In this document: one piece after another, positions 1 through 9,254 of the stretch
How positions within the stretch are numbered: position 1 is the stretch's first letter
Layout of the letters: each line of letters opens with the position of its first letter
Source: Collinsella ureilytica
Lineage (GTDB): Bacteria > Actinomycetota > Coriobacteriia > Coriobacteriales > Coriobacteriaceae
Assembly: GCF_019795105.1 (NCBI RefSeq)
Contig: NZ_JAIMFO010000004.1
Location: 310,001 to 374,000 of the forward strand
DNA: 64,000 nucleotides
Direction of reading: 5' to 3'
The notes under the pieces: generated by a model
Seen by the model: only the letters and a program-made list of their open reading frames with translations
Told to the model about the DNA's origin: nothing
The model's database searches: none
Position numbers and translations under genes: made by a program

Positions 1-257
1 TCCCTACAAGAGAATGCAAATTTGCTGCCTTCGCGCGTAATAATGCAAAAGCGCGGCAGTACACGACCTCCAAAGAGTACGGAGACCTCTACATGGTCAA
101 TCTCAGTCCACGGAATCTGGATGAAGTCCTGCGGATTACGGTCATTATAGAACTCAAAACTCTTATCTCCCAAAAGCACCTTTCCATAAGAAAAAATGCC
201 TGAAAGAAACGTGGCCGAGGCACTGTACTCAACCTTTGCGTTTTGAGACTGAACCAT
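1..257 (-). CDS. manO: ManO-like DUF956 protein (3' end outside window)
   Basis: This is the N-terminal 85 residues of a DUF956 protein, a small cytosolic protein almost always encoded next to mannose-family PTS permeases and named ManO in lactobacilli, where a regulatory role is suspected. The reading frame starts at an ATG preceded by GGGAAGG nine bases upstream and begins MVQSQNAKVEYSASATFLSG. The internal stretches SYGKVLLGDKSFEFYNDRNP, FIQIPWTEIDHV and LFGGRVLPRFCI match the family pattern closely. The usual length is about 120 residues, so roughly 35 are missing beyond base 1. It lies 210 bp downstream of manZ on the same strand and is probably cotranscribed. The biochemical function of the family is unknown. 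Confidence 0.85.
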   Translation of the reverse strand, partial: MVQSQNAKVEYSASATFLSGIFSYGKVLLGDKSFEFYNDRNPQDFIQIPWTEIDHVEVSVLFGGRVLPRFCIITREGSKFAFSCR

Positions 258-300
258 CTGGAACAACCTTCCCAAAATGTTGCACCGCCGCTCCCCTTCC

Positions 301-462
301 GTATGCACGTGCATACCGAGAAACGAGAGCGACGGGCGAACCATAAAACTAAGAGCTCATGAGCTGTGAGCAGGTACAGGCGCTTTGAGCATGTACCTGC
401 CACAAGAGGAAGCCTTCACATGCCAGCTTACAGATCTTACGTAAGCACAGGCTCTTTGAGCC
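301..462 (-). other. Intercistronic hairpin cluster between manZ and manO
   Basis: Four inverted repeats fall in the 210 bp between manZ and manO. There is a perfect 16-bp palindrome at 301-316 (GTATGCACGTGCATAC) and a perfect 12-bp palindrome at 353-364 (AGCTCATGAGCT). An 8-bp stem (CAGGTACA/TGTACCTG) sits at 371-399, and a 5-bp stem (GGCTC/GAGCC) at 450-462. None has a clear T-run on the minus strand, so they look more like mRNA-stabilising or processing hairpins than full terminators. They may set manO output below that of the permease genes. Confidence 0.55.
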
Positions 463-467
463 AGACC

Positions 468-1403
468 TTACATCAAGCCAAGGAGACGACCGGCAATACC
501 CACGACAAAAAGCGCCACGATAATCGCGATCGGGGACACCTTGCGCTTGAGCAAGAAGCAGCAAAGCAGAGTCAGACCAACTGCTGCCAGGCCAGGCACC
601 AGCTGATCGAGGTTGCCTTGCAAGGTCGTGGTCTTAATCTGATCCAAGCCATTACGGCCAAGATCTGCATACTGCATGAGTGCCATTTGCAGACCCTCAG
701 GCGTCACGCCACCGTTTGCAAGCGGCAGCTTTGCCCAGTCAATAAAGGCACCGGGCGACTGCTGTACCTGAGAAACAATGGGTGTAAAGCTAATCGACAC
801 CCAACGCTGTACGAGCGCGCCGATGATGAACATACCCAGAATCGAGGCACCCTCGGTGATGCGACCCATCAAACCACCAGAAAGGTCTTTGGTGATCGAT
901 GTTCCTACACGATACCCAAACTCCTGAGTCCACCAGAGGAAGGCCAAACGAATGATGTTCCACGCAAAGAAGAACAAAAGCGGGCCGGCAATATTGCCTG
1001 AAAGTGCAAGACCAGCACCCAAGGCGCCAAGGATCGGCCGAAGCGTAAACCAAAAGACAGGGTCACCGACACCGGCCAAAGGACCCATCATGCCGACCTT
1101 CACACCCTGAATCGTGGCGTCTTCCACCTGAGCACCGTTTGCACGATCCTCCTCAAGTGCAAGCGTCACGCCCAGTACGGGAGCTGACACGTACGGATGG
1201 GTGTTGTAGAACTCCATATGGCGCTTGAGCGCAGCAATACGGTCATCCTTATTGGGATAGAGCTTGCGGATCGCAGGGATCATCGCATAGCACCAGCCGC
1301 CATTTTGCATACGCTCGTAGTTCCACGAGCCCTGCAAGAACTGATGACGCAGACATGAGGACATCCTGTCTGCCCGGGTGAGGCGGATTCTTTTCTCATC
1401 CAT
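468..1403 (-). CDS. manZ: PTS mannose-family IID component
   Basis: Membrane subunit IID of a mannose-type phosphotransferase permease; with IIC it forms the sugar channel. The 311-residue protein shows family landmarks: an N-terminal cytosolic part (FLQGSWNYERMQNGGWCYAM, AIRKLYP, HMEFYNTHPYVSAPVLGVTL), ALEEDRANGA, GVKVGMMGPLAGVGDP, and a C-terminal anchor ending in KRKVSPIAIIVALFVVGIAG. The ATG follows GGAGGG at good spacing. It is 12 bp downstream of manY in the order manX-manY-manZ-manO. The N-terminus is 20-30 residues longer than many IID proteins. The family transports mannose, glucose, glucosamine and similar hexoses; the exact substrate cannot be read from the sequence. Confidence 0.95.
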   Translation of the reverse strand: MDEKRIRLTRADRMSSCLRHQFLQGSWNYERMQNGGWCYAMIPAIRKLYPNKDDRIAALKRHMEFYNTHPYVSAPVLGVTLALEEDRANGAQVEDATIQGVKVGMMGPLAGVGDPVFWFTLRPILGALGAGLALSGNIAGPLLFFFAWNIIRLAFLWWTQEFGYRVGTSITKDLSGGLMGRITEGASILGMFIIGALVQRWVSISFTPIVSQVQQSPGAFIDWAKLPLANGGVTPEGLQMALMQYADLGRNGLDQIKTTTLQGNLDQLVPGLAAVGLTLLCCFLLKRKVSPIAIIVALFVVGIAGRLLGLM

Positions 1404-1415
1404 GGTCAGACCCTC

Positions 1416-2222
1416 CTATTCGTAGTCATTCAAAATATCGCCGAGCGGATCCCCGGACGTACCACTGCTCTGTGCCTGGTTCTTGAGACCAAGATAAATA
1501 ATGGCCAAAGAAACACCGATAACGCCCAGGCCGATGAGGGTCAGATTGGGGATCGTTGCAACCACGAAACCGAGGGCAAAAAACGGCCATACCTCAGCAG
1601 TAGACATCATATTGATGACCATGGCGTATCCCACTGCAGCGACCATGCCGCCGCCAACTGCCATACCGCCGGAGAGCCAGGCGGGCATAGCACGAAGGGC
1701 TTCGGTCACAATTGCGGGCGAAACAAAGCAAAGCGCTGCCGCAGGAACTGCAATGCGAATACCCTGCATAAGAATGGCAGCGATGTGCCATGCCTCAAGG
1801 GCAAAAATATTGCCCCTCGCGGCTGCTGCATCCATGGCGTGAACCATAGGAATAGCGAGGGTGCGGCCAATCATGGTCAAGAACAAACCAGCTACCGACA
1901 AAGGAATTGCCAGAGCAATTGAGGTCGTAATGGCAGTTGCGGGATCTGCCGTGCCACCGTCTAAGGCAAGCACCATAATGATGGCCGAGGCAACTGAGGC
2001 CAAGGCAGCATCAGGAGCCATAGCGGCACCAACGTTTGCCCAACCAAGGGCGATCATCTGCAGAGAGCCACCGAGCATAATGCCCTCAGTGGGGTGTCCT
2101 GTCACCAGACCAATAAGGGTGCAGGCAACGATGGGCTGGTGGAACTGCCACTCGTCAAGCACGCCTTCCATACCGGCCAAGAGAGCGACGAGAACGATCA
2201 GGATAATCGAAATCGCTGACAT
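1416..2222 (-). CDS. manY: PTS mannose-family IIC component
   Basis: Integral membrane subunit IIC of the mannose-type permease, 268 residues. It starts MSAISIILIVLVALLAGMEG and carries the family signature GHPTEGIMLGGSLQMIALGW plus the AMAPDAALASVASAI segment, with several predicted membrane helices. The ATG follows GGAGG with a four-base gap. It lies 8 bp after manX and 12 bp before manZ, so the three genes form one transcription unit. IIC and IID together carry the sugar across the membrane while manX supplies the phosphoryl relay. Confidence 0.95.
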   Translation of the reverse strand: MSAISIILIVLVALLAGMEGVLDEWQFHQPIVACTLIGLVTGHPTEGIMLGGSLQMIALGWANVGAAMAPDAALASVASAIIMVLALDGGTADPATAITTSIALAIPLSVAGLFLTMIGRTLAIPMVHAMDAAAARGNIFALEAWHIAAILMQGIRIAVPAAALCFVSPAIVTEALRAMPAWLSGGMAVGGGMVAAVGYAMVINMMSTAEVWPFFALGFVVATIPNLTLIGLGVIGVSLAIIYLGLKNQAQSSGTSGDPLGDILNDYE

Positions 2223-2230
2223 GAGGCCTC

Positions 2231-3223
2231 CTATTCCTTTACACGGCCGGCAAGCTCGGCCTTCGCCTTTTTCATGATGTTCGCAAGACTGATGCTCGCA
2301 TCTGCGGGAACTTTTCGAACATCAAACTTGATGCCCATATCAGCAAGCTCTTCCAAACAAGCAACGTCTGCCTCGTCCACGGCAACAGCGTTGGTAACAA
2401 CAACCTTGCCGGTAGAATGAGCGATTGAGCCCAGATTGACTTCCTTGATCTCAACGCCGCCTTTCACAGCACGCAAAAGATCTTGGGGCGTCTCAAACAA
2501 GAGCATCGCTCGCGTTGCACCAAAGCGAGGATCTTTTGAGACAGCGATTAACTTATTGATAGGAATTACATGTGCGCGCACACCAGGAGGCGCGGCTTGC
2601 TCGATCATGGATTTACGCAGTTCGTCGTGGGCAACTGCGTCGGATACCACAATGATGCGATCCGGCTTGGTCATCTTTGTCCAGGTGGTGGCTACCTGTC
2701 CATGCAGCAAACGGGTATCAATACGGCAAAGGACGAATTTTATACGCCCCCCCCCGGCCACATTTTTCAGATCAGCAGCGGCGGGCTTTGCCCCTGTCGG
2801 CTGAGCTGCTTTGGTGTGATCGAGGGATTCTGGCTTAACACGTACGCCCTCACGACCAGTTGCTACCAGCTGAGAGGCAATATCGTGTGCAGACTTGCTT
2901 GCATCCATGCGAAGCGTGTACGCCTCAATCAGCATGGGCAAATTGACACCAGTCACAATTGCCCATGTGTCTTGATGTCCATCTAACACAGCAGAGGCCT
3001 GGTTAAACGGAGTTCCGCCCCAAAGATCTGCAAGGATTACAACGTTTTCAGGGTCTTCAAAGCCCTGAATCGTCCCTTCAATCTGAGCTCGGATATCATC
3101 CGGACCCATGTCTGGTGTGAGAGAACATGCCCCGACTGAGGGTTGGTCACCAAACACCATACTTCCCGCCTGCAATAAACCTGGAGCTAAATCTCCATGG
3201 CTTATTATGACGATACCAACCAA
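2231..3223 (-). CDS. manX: PTS mannose-family IIAB fusion
   Basis: Cytosolic phosphoryl-transfer subunit in which IIA and IIB are fused. The IIA domain starts MVGIVIISHGDLAPG (phospho-His about residue 9) and includes VVILADLWGGTPFNQAS. The IIB domain has CRIDTRLLHGQVATTWTKM with its active His near residue 174. The two are joined by an Ala/Lys-rich linker ending in three Gly codons (see the G9 tract). I choose the TTG at 3223 because AGGTAGGTG lies just upstream and residue 2 onward matches the family start; a longer frame from a TTG at 3289 has no such support. The predicted protein has 330 residues. It heads the manX-manY-manZ(-manO) operon and is probably the main hexose PTS of the cell. 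Confidence 0.93.
   Translation of the reverse strand: MVGIVIISHGDLAPGLLQAGSMVFGDQPSVGACSLTPDMGPDDIRAQIEGTIQGFEDPENVVILADLWGGTPFNQASAVLDGHQDTWAIVTGVNLPMLIEAYTLRMDASKSAHDIASQLVATGREGVRVKPESLDHTKAAQPTGAKPAAADLKNVAGGGRIKFVLCRIDTRLLHGQVATTWTKMTKPDRIIVVSDAVAHDELRKSMIEQAAPPGVRAHVIPINKLIAVSKDPRFGATRAMLLFETPQDLLRAVKGGVEIKEVNLGSIAHSTGKVVVTNAVAVDEADVACLEELADMGIKFDVRKVPADASISLANIMKKAKAELAGRVKE
2747..2755 (-). repeat. G9 homopolymer in the manX interdomain linker
   Basis: Nine consecutive G on the coding strand encode Gly-Gly-Gly exactly between the IIA and IIB halves of ManX. All three Gly codons are GGG, which is not required by the protein. Tracts of this length can slip during replication or transcription; a one-base change would keep IIA but lose IIB. 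Confidence 0.9.
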
Positions 3224-3525
3224 TTGAACACCTACCTTTCGTTCATGCGAAGCGGCCACAAGGAACCGCTCGCCCCTCCTGAACCTCAAGACAACCAGGC
3301 ATCACCCCACTTCCTGTCATGCCTGTGAACCGTAGGATCAAATGTTGACGATTGAATTTTTTCACGTATCGCCTTCGCTATTCTAATCCAAATAAACGCG
3401 AATGGACGGAATAAAAGCGCGATAATTTTATTTCGTGGGAAATCGCGCTCGGAATGATTGCGTTTCGGCGCGAGCGGCTGGAATAATGCGACCAGCGGTC
3501 AGATTCGATTCGGCATAAAAGAATG
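3224..3525. other. manX leader and upstream region
   Basis: No gene is supported here. A candidate minus-strand promoter TTGGAT-17 bp-TACGTG lies at about 3363-3391 and is weak in its -10. An inverted repeat AGCGCGAT/ATCGCGCT with an 18-base loop lies at 3416-3449. It could be a DNA-binding site or a hairpin in the readthrough transcript of the tRNA gene. Confidence 0.3.
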
Positions 3526-3552
3526 AAAAACGCGAACCGTAATGGGTTCGCG
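3526..3552 (-). terminator. Terminator of tRNA-Leu
   Basis: An 8-bp stem CGCGAACC/GGTTCGCG with a 6-base loop, followed on the minus strand by five T, lies just downstream of the tRNA 3' end. Confidence 0.85.
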
Positions 3553-3564
3553 CGAACATTTGCG

Positions 3565-3654
3565 TGGTGTCGGAGGCGGGACTTGAACCCGCATGACCGC
3601 AAATAGGTCACTAGCACCTCAAGCTAGCGCGTCTGCCAATTCCGCCACTCCGAC
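3565..3654 (-). tRNA. tRNA-Leu (anticodon GAG)
   Basis: The minus strand folds into a class II tRNA with acceptor arms GTCGGAG and CTCCGAC. The anticodon stem-loop is CTAGC-TTGAGGT-GCTAG with anticodon GAG, which reads CUC and CUU. There is a long variable arm (TGACC...GGTCA), a GGTTCAAGTCC T-loop, discriminator A and an encoded CCA end (3565-3567). It is a single gene with its own terminator. Confidence 0.95.
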
Positions 3655-3994
3655 GTGGTTTCAGCAAGGAGAATACTACCCCAAATCATCCAGCAGGCGC
3701 AAGAGCTTTTTTACAGGTCTTTGATTAATGCGCATTCTCGCGCCCGTCAAGCAAGTTCGAGTCTCTGCATTTTCATCTTCTGCAACTCGCCGCACCTGCT
3801 CACGAGGACATGCCGCTACCGAGTTGGAATACCGTTCCCAGTTTTATTCCAGGACTTCCGAGCTTTTCTAAAACACATCGAAACAGGCTGAGCAAAGGTG
3901 CGATCCATACTATTGTCGCGTGCACTCCTTTGGCTGTATCTGGCACAAAACGGGTAGAGTCATGTGAGTCTGGCTATGGGGAAGGAACCAGCTC
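3655..3994. other. Intergenic region upstream of the ABC exporter
   Basis: The stretch must hold the divergent promoters of tRNA-Leu and the ABC gene, but I see no box pair good enough to place. Short open frames here lack ribosome-binding sites and recognisable products. The only clear signal is GGGAAGGA at 3978-3985, which serves the GTG at 3995. Confidence 0.4.
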
Positions 3995-5815
3995 GTGAAC
4001 TTTACAAGCGCACATAAGAAACAACAACGCAAGCGAAGAGCTTCGGTCGCGAAACGCACGCTGCAGCAATATTGGGGCGTCACCCGCCTTGAACTACCAA
4101 TGTTTATTGCCTGCGTTACTACAACGCTTGGCTACGTTATCTTTCTTACCTTCGCAAACCCCCTTATTGTGGGCTCAATTGTAGATATGGTGAGTGAAGG
4201 CTCGATACCAGCCGATCAGGTACTCATACATTTTGGGCCGGCAATTCTGGCACTCATTGCAGCAAATATCCTGGGACAGGTTTCTAGCAAACTGCAAGAC
4301 TATACCTGCCAACGCCTTGAGATTGCTGGCAGCTATACCTTGGGCTGCCGTGCCTTTGATGCCCTTTCTAACCAGTCGATGACCTTCCATACCGGCAGGT
4401 TTGGCGGTGCCCTGGTAAGCTCAACGCAAAAATACATTAGCGCCTATGCTCAGCTCATTCATGTATTTACGTATATGGCACTTCCCACCGCCGCCTCAGC
4501 CATTCTGACCGTAGCTATTCTGGCACCACTTGTTCCGGCCTATGCAGCCGTTGTGGCTGGAGTCATCCTCATCTATGTGCTCGTGGTTTGGCGGCTCTAT
4601 CGCAAGATCTTACCGTATAACGCCGAAGCCAGTGCCGCACAGAATCGCCTTTCTGGTGAGCTATCAGACTCCATTACCAATATCTTGGCAGTTAAAACCT
4701 CAGGCCGCGAAGCCTATGAGCGCTCTATCTTTGACGATGCCAACCAGCAGGCGCGACGTGCAGACTCAGCTCGGATGCTTCGTACCGTAAAAACGGGAGC
4801 GGTAACCAGTTCAATGCTCGTGCTCATGATGGGCTTGGCAGCTGTATTCATCGCTGGCGGAAGCTCGTGGTTTGGCATCTCGGCAGGTACGCTTGTTATG
4901 ATTTTTACCTACACAAACTCGCTGACCATGCGGATGAATATGCTGGCTCAAACCTTCCAGCAGATCAATCGTTCCTTTGGCGAGGCACACGATCTGACGG
5001 TTGCCTTAGATGAACCCCGCCTTGTTGCCGATGCCGTGGATGCCCCAGATCTCAGGGTCTTGCAAGGTGCAATTGAATTTTCTCATGTGGACTTCTCCTA
5101 TGCGGACACAGGTGTTGGTGGAGCGGTGTTTTCTGACTTCTCGCTTTCCATCCCCGCAGGTCAGCACGTTGGTCTGGTGGGGCGTTCGGGCTCCGGCAAA
5201 ACCACACTCACGACGCTCTTACTCCGCTTAGCCGATCTCTCTCATGGTGAAATTGCCATTGATGGCCAGGATATTTCTAGCGTGAATCAAGGGAGCTTGC
5301 GCAGGCAAATTGCCTATGTGCCCCAAGAACCTCTGCTCTTTCACAGAAGCATTCGAGAAAATATTGCCTATGGACGCCCAGATGCTACCGAAGCCGAGAT
5401 TGTAGAAGCTGCTCGTAAAGCCAATGCACTCGATTTTATTGAAGCCTTGCCCCAAGGTTTTAACACCGAAGTTGGAGAGCGTGGCGTGCGCCTGTCTGGC
5501 GGCCAGCGCCAGCGTGTTGCCATTGCGCGCGCCATGCTTACCAACGCCCCGATCCTTGTGCTTGACGAGGCAACAAGCGCCCTGGACTCTGAAAGCGAGC
5601 GCCTCATTCAAGATGCCCTAACCGAGCTTATGCGCGGTCGCACCTCAATTGTGGTTGCCCACCGTCTCTCTACCGTGGCAGAGCTTGACCGAATCGTTGT
5701 CATCCGCGATGGAGTTGTTGTAGAAGATGGCAGCCATGCTGAACTCATTGAGCACGATGGCGAGTACCATGCGCTTTGGAGCCGCCAATCCGGTGCCTTC
5801 CTTGGCAGCGAGTAG
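3995..5815 (+). CDS. ABC exporter, fused membrane and ATPase domains
   Basis: A half-size ABC exporter of the MsbA/LmrA type, 606 residues. The N-terminal ~330 residues form the membrane domain (several long hydrophobic stretches, e.g. around ILTVAILAPLVPAYAAVVAG). The C-terminal part is the ATPase with Walker A GRSGSGKTT (about 398-406), [16 protein letters not shown] (about 500) and Walker B ILVLDEATSALDSES, followed by the switch His in VVAHRLST. It works as a homodimer or with a partner; no partner gene is adjacent. The GTG start is chosen for the GGGAAGGA site nine bases upstream. The gene stands alone, convergent with the opp operon. Substrates of such proteins range from drugs and lipids to peptides and cannot be deduced. 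Confidence 0.9.
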   Translation: MNFTSAHKKQQRKRRASVAKRTLQQYWGVTRLELPMFIACVTTTLGYVIFLTFANPLIVGSIVDMVSEGSIPADQVLIHFGPAILALIAANILGQVSSKLQDYTCQRLEIAGSYTLGCRAFDALSNQSMTFHTGRFGGALVSSTQKYISAYAQLIHVFTYMALPTAASAILTVAILAPLVPAYAAVVAGVILIYVLVVWRLYRKILPYNAEASAAQNRLSGELSDSITNILAVKTSGREAYERSIFDDANQQARRADSARMLRTVKTGAVTSSMLVLMMGLAAVFIAGGSSWFGISAGTLVMIFTYTNSLTMRMNMLAQTFQQINRSFGEAHDLTVALDEPRLVADAVDAPDLRVLQGAIEFSHVDFSYADTGVGGAVFSDFSLSIPAGQHVGLVGRSGSGKTTLTTLLLRLADLSHGEIAIDGQDISSVNQGSLRRQIAYVPQEPLLFHRSIRENIAYGRPDATEAEIVEAARKANALDFIEALPQGFNTEVGERGVRLSGGQRQRVAIARAMLTNAPILVLDEATSALDSESERLIQDALTELMRGRTSIVVAHRLSTVAELDRIVVIRDGVVVEDGSHAELIEHDGEYHALWSRQSGAFLGSE

Positions 5816-6125
5816 GCAGGGTCAGACAAAGCGAGCGCGAATAGGTGATAGCACGGAAGGGCAGTTGGCAAGAGCAGACTGGAACACACAAGCATCAGCG
5901 GCAAGCAAGCGAAAGCGTATCCACAGGGATAAGCAAGCAGAAACGAGCATGTGGTAGCACGCATCCACCAGAAGCAAGCAAGAGCGAGCAGGCACCGGTG
6001 GCAAGCCTCGCGACCGGAAGTAGCGAATAAACAGGGACAAACAGGTACCAGCAAGTAGCAAGACCGCTACAAGAACAAGCCCCTGTTCGCCCCATGAGCC
6101 AGCTGGCTATAAAGCCTCATACCGC
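5816..6125. repeat. Convergent intergenic region with ~42-bp degenerate repeats
   Basis: This lies between the 3' ends of the ABC exporter and oppF. From about 5886 to 6010 the sequence repeats in degenerate units of roughly 41-44 bp, recognisable by CCAC...AAGCAAGCA...CGAGCA at 5921-5947 and 5965-5990, with a weaker copy before. No coding gene and no clear terminator with a T-run was seen. Confidence 0.5.
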
Positions 6126-7151
6126 CTAGAGGTCGATATGCGTCTCCTTGATGGGGAACGGCTCGCTGAAGTGGCAGGCGCAGAAGTGCCCGGGTGAGGT
6201 CTCTTTAAACTCAGGAGCTTCCTTGGAGCAGATCTCTTGTGCGATCGGGCAGCGCGTATGGAAACGGCAGCCAGAAGGCGGATTGATTGGTGAGGGCGGA
6301 TCTCCTGCCAGGATAATGCGGCGGCGATCACGCTGAATATCCGGATCCGGCACAGGAACTGCTGAGAGCAAGGACTGAGTATAGGGGTGGCTTGGCTGAG
6401 CATAGAGACGCTTCCAATCAGAAAGCTCCACCATCTTGCCCAGATACATCACCGCAACACGGTCTGAGATGTGCTGTACAACTGAGAGGTCATGGGCAAT
6501 AAAGAGATAGGCCGTACCAAATCGCTCCTGCAGCTCCTTCAACAGGTTCAAAACCTGAGCCTGAATAGAAACGTCAAGGGCGGATACCGGCTCATCACAG
6601 ATGATAAGTTTCGGGCGAAGCGAGAAAGCGCGAGCAATGCCCACACGCTGGCGCTGACCACCAGAGAACTCATGCGGGTAGCGATTGATGTGCTCAGGAT
6701 TCAGACCAACCAAATCGAGGAGCTCACGAACGCGCTCCATCCGCTCCTCGCGGGTACCAATTTTGTGAATGGTCATGGGCTCAGAGACAATCTCGCCAAT
6801 GGTCATACGCGGATTTAAGCTCGCATAGGGATCCTGGAAGATGAACTGCATCTCGCGGCGCATCGCCTTGAGATCTGCCTTGTTCATGGAAGCAACGTCG
6901 CGGCCCTCAAAAAAGACCTTGCCAGCCGTGGGCCGGTTGAGGCGCATGATGGTTCTGCCGGTTGTAGACTTGCCGCAGCCAGACTCACCAACCAAGCCAA
7001 AGGTCTCTCCCGGATAAATCTCAAACGAAACGTCTGAAACTGCCGAGACAACATTTTTAGAAAAACGCCCGCCAAAGACACCTGAACCAGCGGGAAACTC
7101 TTTGCTCAGATGCTCAACTTTGAGCAGCGCCTCTTGATGGTTTTTTGCCAT
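6126..7151 (-). CDS. oppF: Oligopeptide ABC importer ATPase OppF
   Basis: Second ATPase of the dipeptide/oligopeptide importer, 341 residues. It shows Walker [19 protein letters not shown] near residues 53-70, [12 protein letters not shown], signature [15 protein letters not shown], Walker [19 protein letters not shown] and the switch His in FIAHDLSVV. The C-terminal Cys-rich OppD/F tail is present ([23 protein letters not shown]). The ATG follows GAGGAG. It is the last gene of oppABCDF, starting 2 bp after oppD, and pairs with OppD to drive uptake. Confidence 0.96.
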   Translation of the reverse strand: MAKNHQEALLKVEHLSKEFPAGSGVFGGRFSKNVVSAVSDVSFEIYPGETFGLVGESGCGKSTTGRTIMRLNRPTAGKVFFEGRDVASMNKADLKAMRREMQFIFQDPYASLNPRMTIGEIVSEPMTIHKIGTREERMERVRELLDLVGLNPEHINRYPHEFSGGQRQRVGIARAFSLRPKLIICDEPVSALDVSIQAQVLNLLKELQERFGTAYLFIAHDLSVVQHISDRVAVMYLGKMVELSDWKRLYAQPSHPYTQSLLSAVPVPDPDIQRDRRRIILAGDPPSPINPPSGCRFHTRCPIAQEICSKEAPEFKETSPGHFCACHFSEPFPIKETHIDL

Positions 7152-7153
7152 GG

Positions 7154-8284
7154 CTACTCCTCAGCATCCTTAGTGGCAGACATATCCCCTACCGGCTCCC
7201 CAATTGCAATCTTGCCACGAGAGCGCGAGGTATCCGGTGCATTCTGAGCCGCAAAATCTGGATCGGCTGCAAAGTGGCAGGAAGCGTAGTGACCCTGGCC
7301 GCAGTCAACCTTCTCTGGCCGCGTGCTATGACAAATCTCTTTTGCATACGGGCAGCGCGGCGCAAAGGCACAACCTGCAGGCAGATTAACTAGTGAGGGC
7401 GGGTTGCCTGTAATGGGTGTGAGCGGCTTTTTCTCATCGATTGCCTGCTCAGGAATGGAGCGAATCAGACCCCAGGTATAGGGGTGGCGGCTCTCATAGA
7501 AAATCTCATCAGCCGTACCAAACTCAACAGGATGGCCGGCATACATGACCATGATCTTATCTGCCATATCGGCAACTACGCCCAAGTCATGGGTAATCAT
7601 AACGATGGCGTTGCCGTTTTTGGCCTGCATCTCCTGCATGAGCTCAATGATCTGTGCCTGGATGGTTACGTCCAGAGCAGTTGTAGGCTCATCTGCAATA
7701 AGAATATCGGGGTCACACGCAAGCGCCATGGCAATCATCACGCGCTGGCGCATGCCGCCTGAGAACTGATGCGGATACTCATTCACACGCTTCTCAGGCT
7801 CCGGGATGCCTACGAGGTCAAGAAGCTTGATAGCTGCCTCTTGTGCCTCTTGCTTCGAATACCCACGATGCAAGCGCAAGCCCTCGCCCACCTGCTTACC
7901 AATCTTGTAGACCGGATTCAGTGAGGTCATGGGGTCTTGGAAGATCATGGCAATATCGTTGCCACGGACGTGCTGCATCTCTTCTTCAGACATATTGAGC
8001 AAGTCATGGCCACGATAGGTAACGCTGCCGCCCTCAATACGTCCAGGAGGCATAGGGATGAGCCCCATGATCGTCATAGCAGTAACCGACTTACCTGAGC
8101 CAGACTCGCCTACAACGCCTAAGGTCTCTCCACGATCAAGCGTGTAACTCACACCATCAACAGCATGCACGATGCCATCTTCGGTGTGAAAATACATCTT
8201 CAGGTCGTCTACCTCAAGCAGGTGATGGCCTTCAGGAACCGGCTGAGATTTCAGATCTACAAATGAGGTTTTCTTCTTAGTCAT
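7154..8284 (-). CDS. oppD: Oligopeptide ABC importer ATPase OppD
   Basis: First ATPase of the oligopeptide importer, 376 residues. Its motifs are Walker [21 protein letters not shown]-loop [12 protein letters not shown], signature [15 protein letters not shown], Walker [19 protein letters not shown] and H-loop [14 protein letters not shown]. The C-terminal oligopeptide-type tail has the pattern [17 protein letters not shown]...HYASCHF, whose cysteines are characteristic of the family and may bind an iron-sulfur cluster. It lies 6 bp after oppC and 2 bp before oppF in one operon. Confidence 0.96.
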   Translation of the reverse strand: MTKKKTSFVDLKSQPVPEGHHLLEVDDLKMYFHTEDGIVHAVDGVSYTLDRGETLGVVGESGSGKSVTAMTIMGLIPMPPGRIEGGSVTYRGHDLLNMSEEEMQHVRGNDIAMIFQDPMTSLNPVYKIGKQVGEGLRLHRGYSKQEAQEAAIKLLDLVGIPEPEKRVNEYPHQFSGGMRQRVMIAMALACDPDILIADEPTTALDVTIQAQIIELMQEMQAKNGNAIVMITHDLGVVADMADKIMVMYAGHPVEFGTADEIFYESRHPYTWGLIRSIPEQAIDEKKPLTPITGNPPSLVNLPAGCAFAPRCPYAKEICHSTRPEKVDCGQGHYASCHFAADPDFAAQNAPDTSRSRGKIAIGEPVGDMSATKDAEE

Positions 8285-8290
8285 CTGGCC

Positions 8291-9232
8291 TTACGCATCC
8301 TTCATCTTCACGTCGAGGGCGTCGCGCAGGCCGTCACCGAGCAAGGTGAAGGCAAGCACCGTCGAGAGAATCGCCAAACCGGGCATGATCATGACCCAAG
8401 GAGCCGTCATCAAATAGACCTGACCGTCTTGAATCATTGAGCCCCAAGAAGGTGTTGGCGGAACAACGCCCATGCCCAAAAATGAAAGGGCGCTCTCGGT
8501 CAGAATGGCACCACCGATGTTCATGGTTGCATAGACCACAATTGAGGCCACCGAGTTAGGGAAGATATGGCGGGCGATAATGCGGGCATCTGAGGCACCC
8601 ATGGCACGAGCCGCATCCACATAGTCATTCTCTTTAACCGTAAGAATTGCCGAGCGGAATACACGAGCAATTGCCGGCCAGCCCAAAATACCAATGGCGA
8701 TAAAGACGTTCGTCAGCGAGCGGCCAATAACTGCAATCATTGAGACCACGAACAAGACATACGGAAACGCCAAGAAGATATCGGCGGAGCGCATGATAAT
8801 CGTGTCCCAAATACCACCGTAAAAGCCAGCAAGTGCGCCCAAGATCAGCCCGATCACGGTGGAGATGGCCGTTGCCATAATACCGACCATGAGCGAGACG
8901 CGGGCACCATAGATCACGCGAACCAAAATATCGCGGCCAAGTGAGTCAGTACCAAAGGGATGCGCCGCATCGGGAGCTAAGAGCGAATTTTCTGCCAGCG
9001 TGGTGGAGTCTGAAGCGATGGGCGAACCAAGCCAGTCCTGAGCCCAAAAATCTGCCGTTACGGCTACCAGAACAACAAAGACGATCCAAAGAACTGCTGC
9101 GATGGCCAGCTTATTGCGGCGCATGCGCTTGAAGGCGTCACCCCAAAGCGTACGGCTTTCTGCCGGAGCCGAGCTGGCACGATCCTCCTTTGTCTGATCC
9201 GTCCCAGTTGTGGGTTCCAGATTCGAATCCAT
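8291..9232 (-). CDS. oppC: Oligopeptide ABC importer permease OppC
   Basis: Inner permease of the oligopeptide importer, 313 residues. It has an N-terminal cytosolic extension (MDSNLEPTTGTDQTKEDRAS), one leading membrane helix, then the binding-protein-dependent permease domain. The EAA loop is YVDAARAMGASDARIIARHI and the signature PFGTDSLGRDILVRVIYGAR precedes the core. I set the start at the ATG at 9232 because GGGGGAGGAAG lies upstream; an in-frame start at 9319 would overlap oppB. It sits 22 bp after oppB. Confidence 0.95.
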   Translation of the reverse strand: MDSNLEPTTGTDQTKEDRASSAPAESRTLWGDAFKRMRRNKLAIAAVLWIVFVVLVAVTADFWAQDWLGSPIASDSTTLAENSLLAPDAAHPFGTDSLGRDILVRVIYGARVSLMVGIMATAISTVIGLILGALAGFYGGIWDTIIMRSADIFLAFPYVLFVVSMIAVIGRSLTNVFIAIGILGWPAIARVFRSAILTVKENDYVDAARAMGASDARIIARHIFPNSVASIVVYATMNIGGAILTESALSFLGMGVVPPTPSWGSMIQDGQVYLMTAPWVMIMPGLAILSTVLAFTLLGDGLRDALDVKMKDA

Positions 9233-9254
9233 GGTTGAGCTTCCTCCCCCGGTC

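Noticed and set aside
366-1001. A 211-codon plus-strand frame opposite manZ
   Set aside because: Antisense to a clear IID gene, with no recognisable domain or ribosome-binding site.
3655-3998. Short plus-strand frames between tRNA-Leu and the ABC exporter
   Set aside because: No ribosome-binding sites and no family resemblance; the real gene starts at the GTG at 3995.
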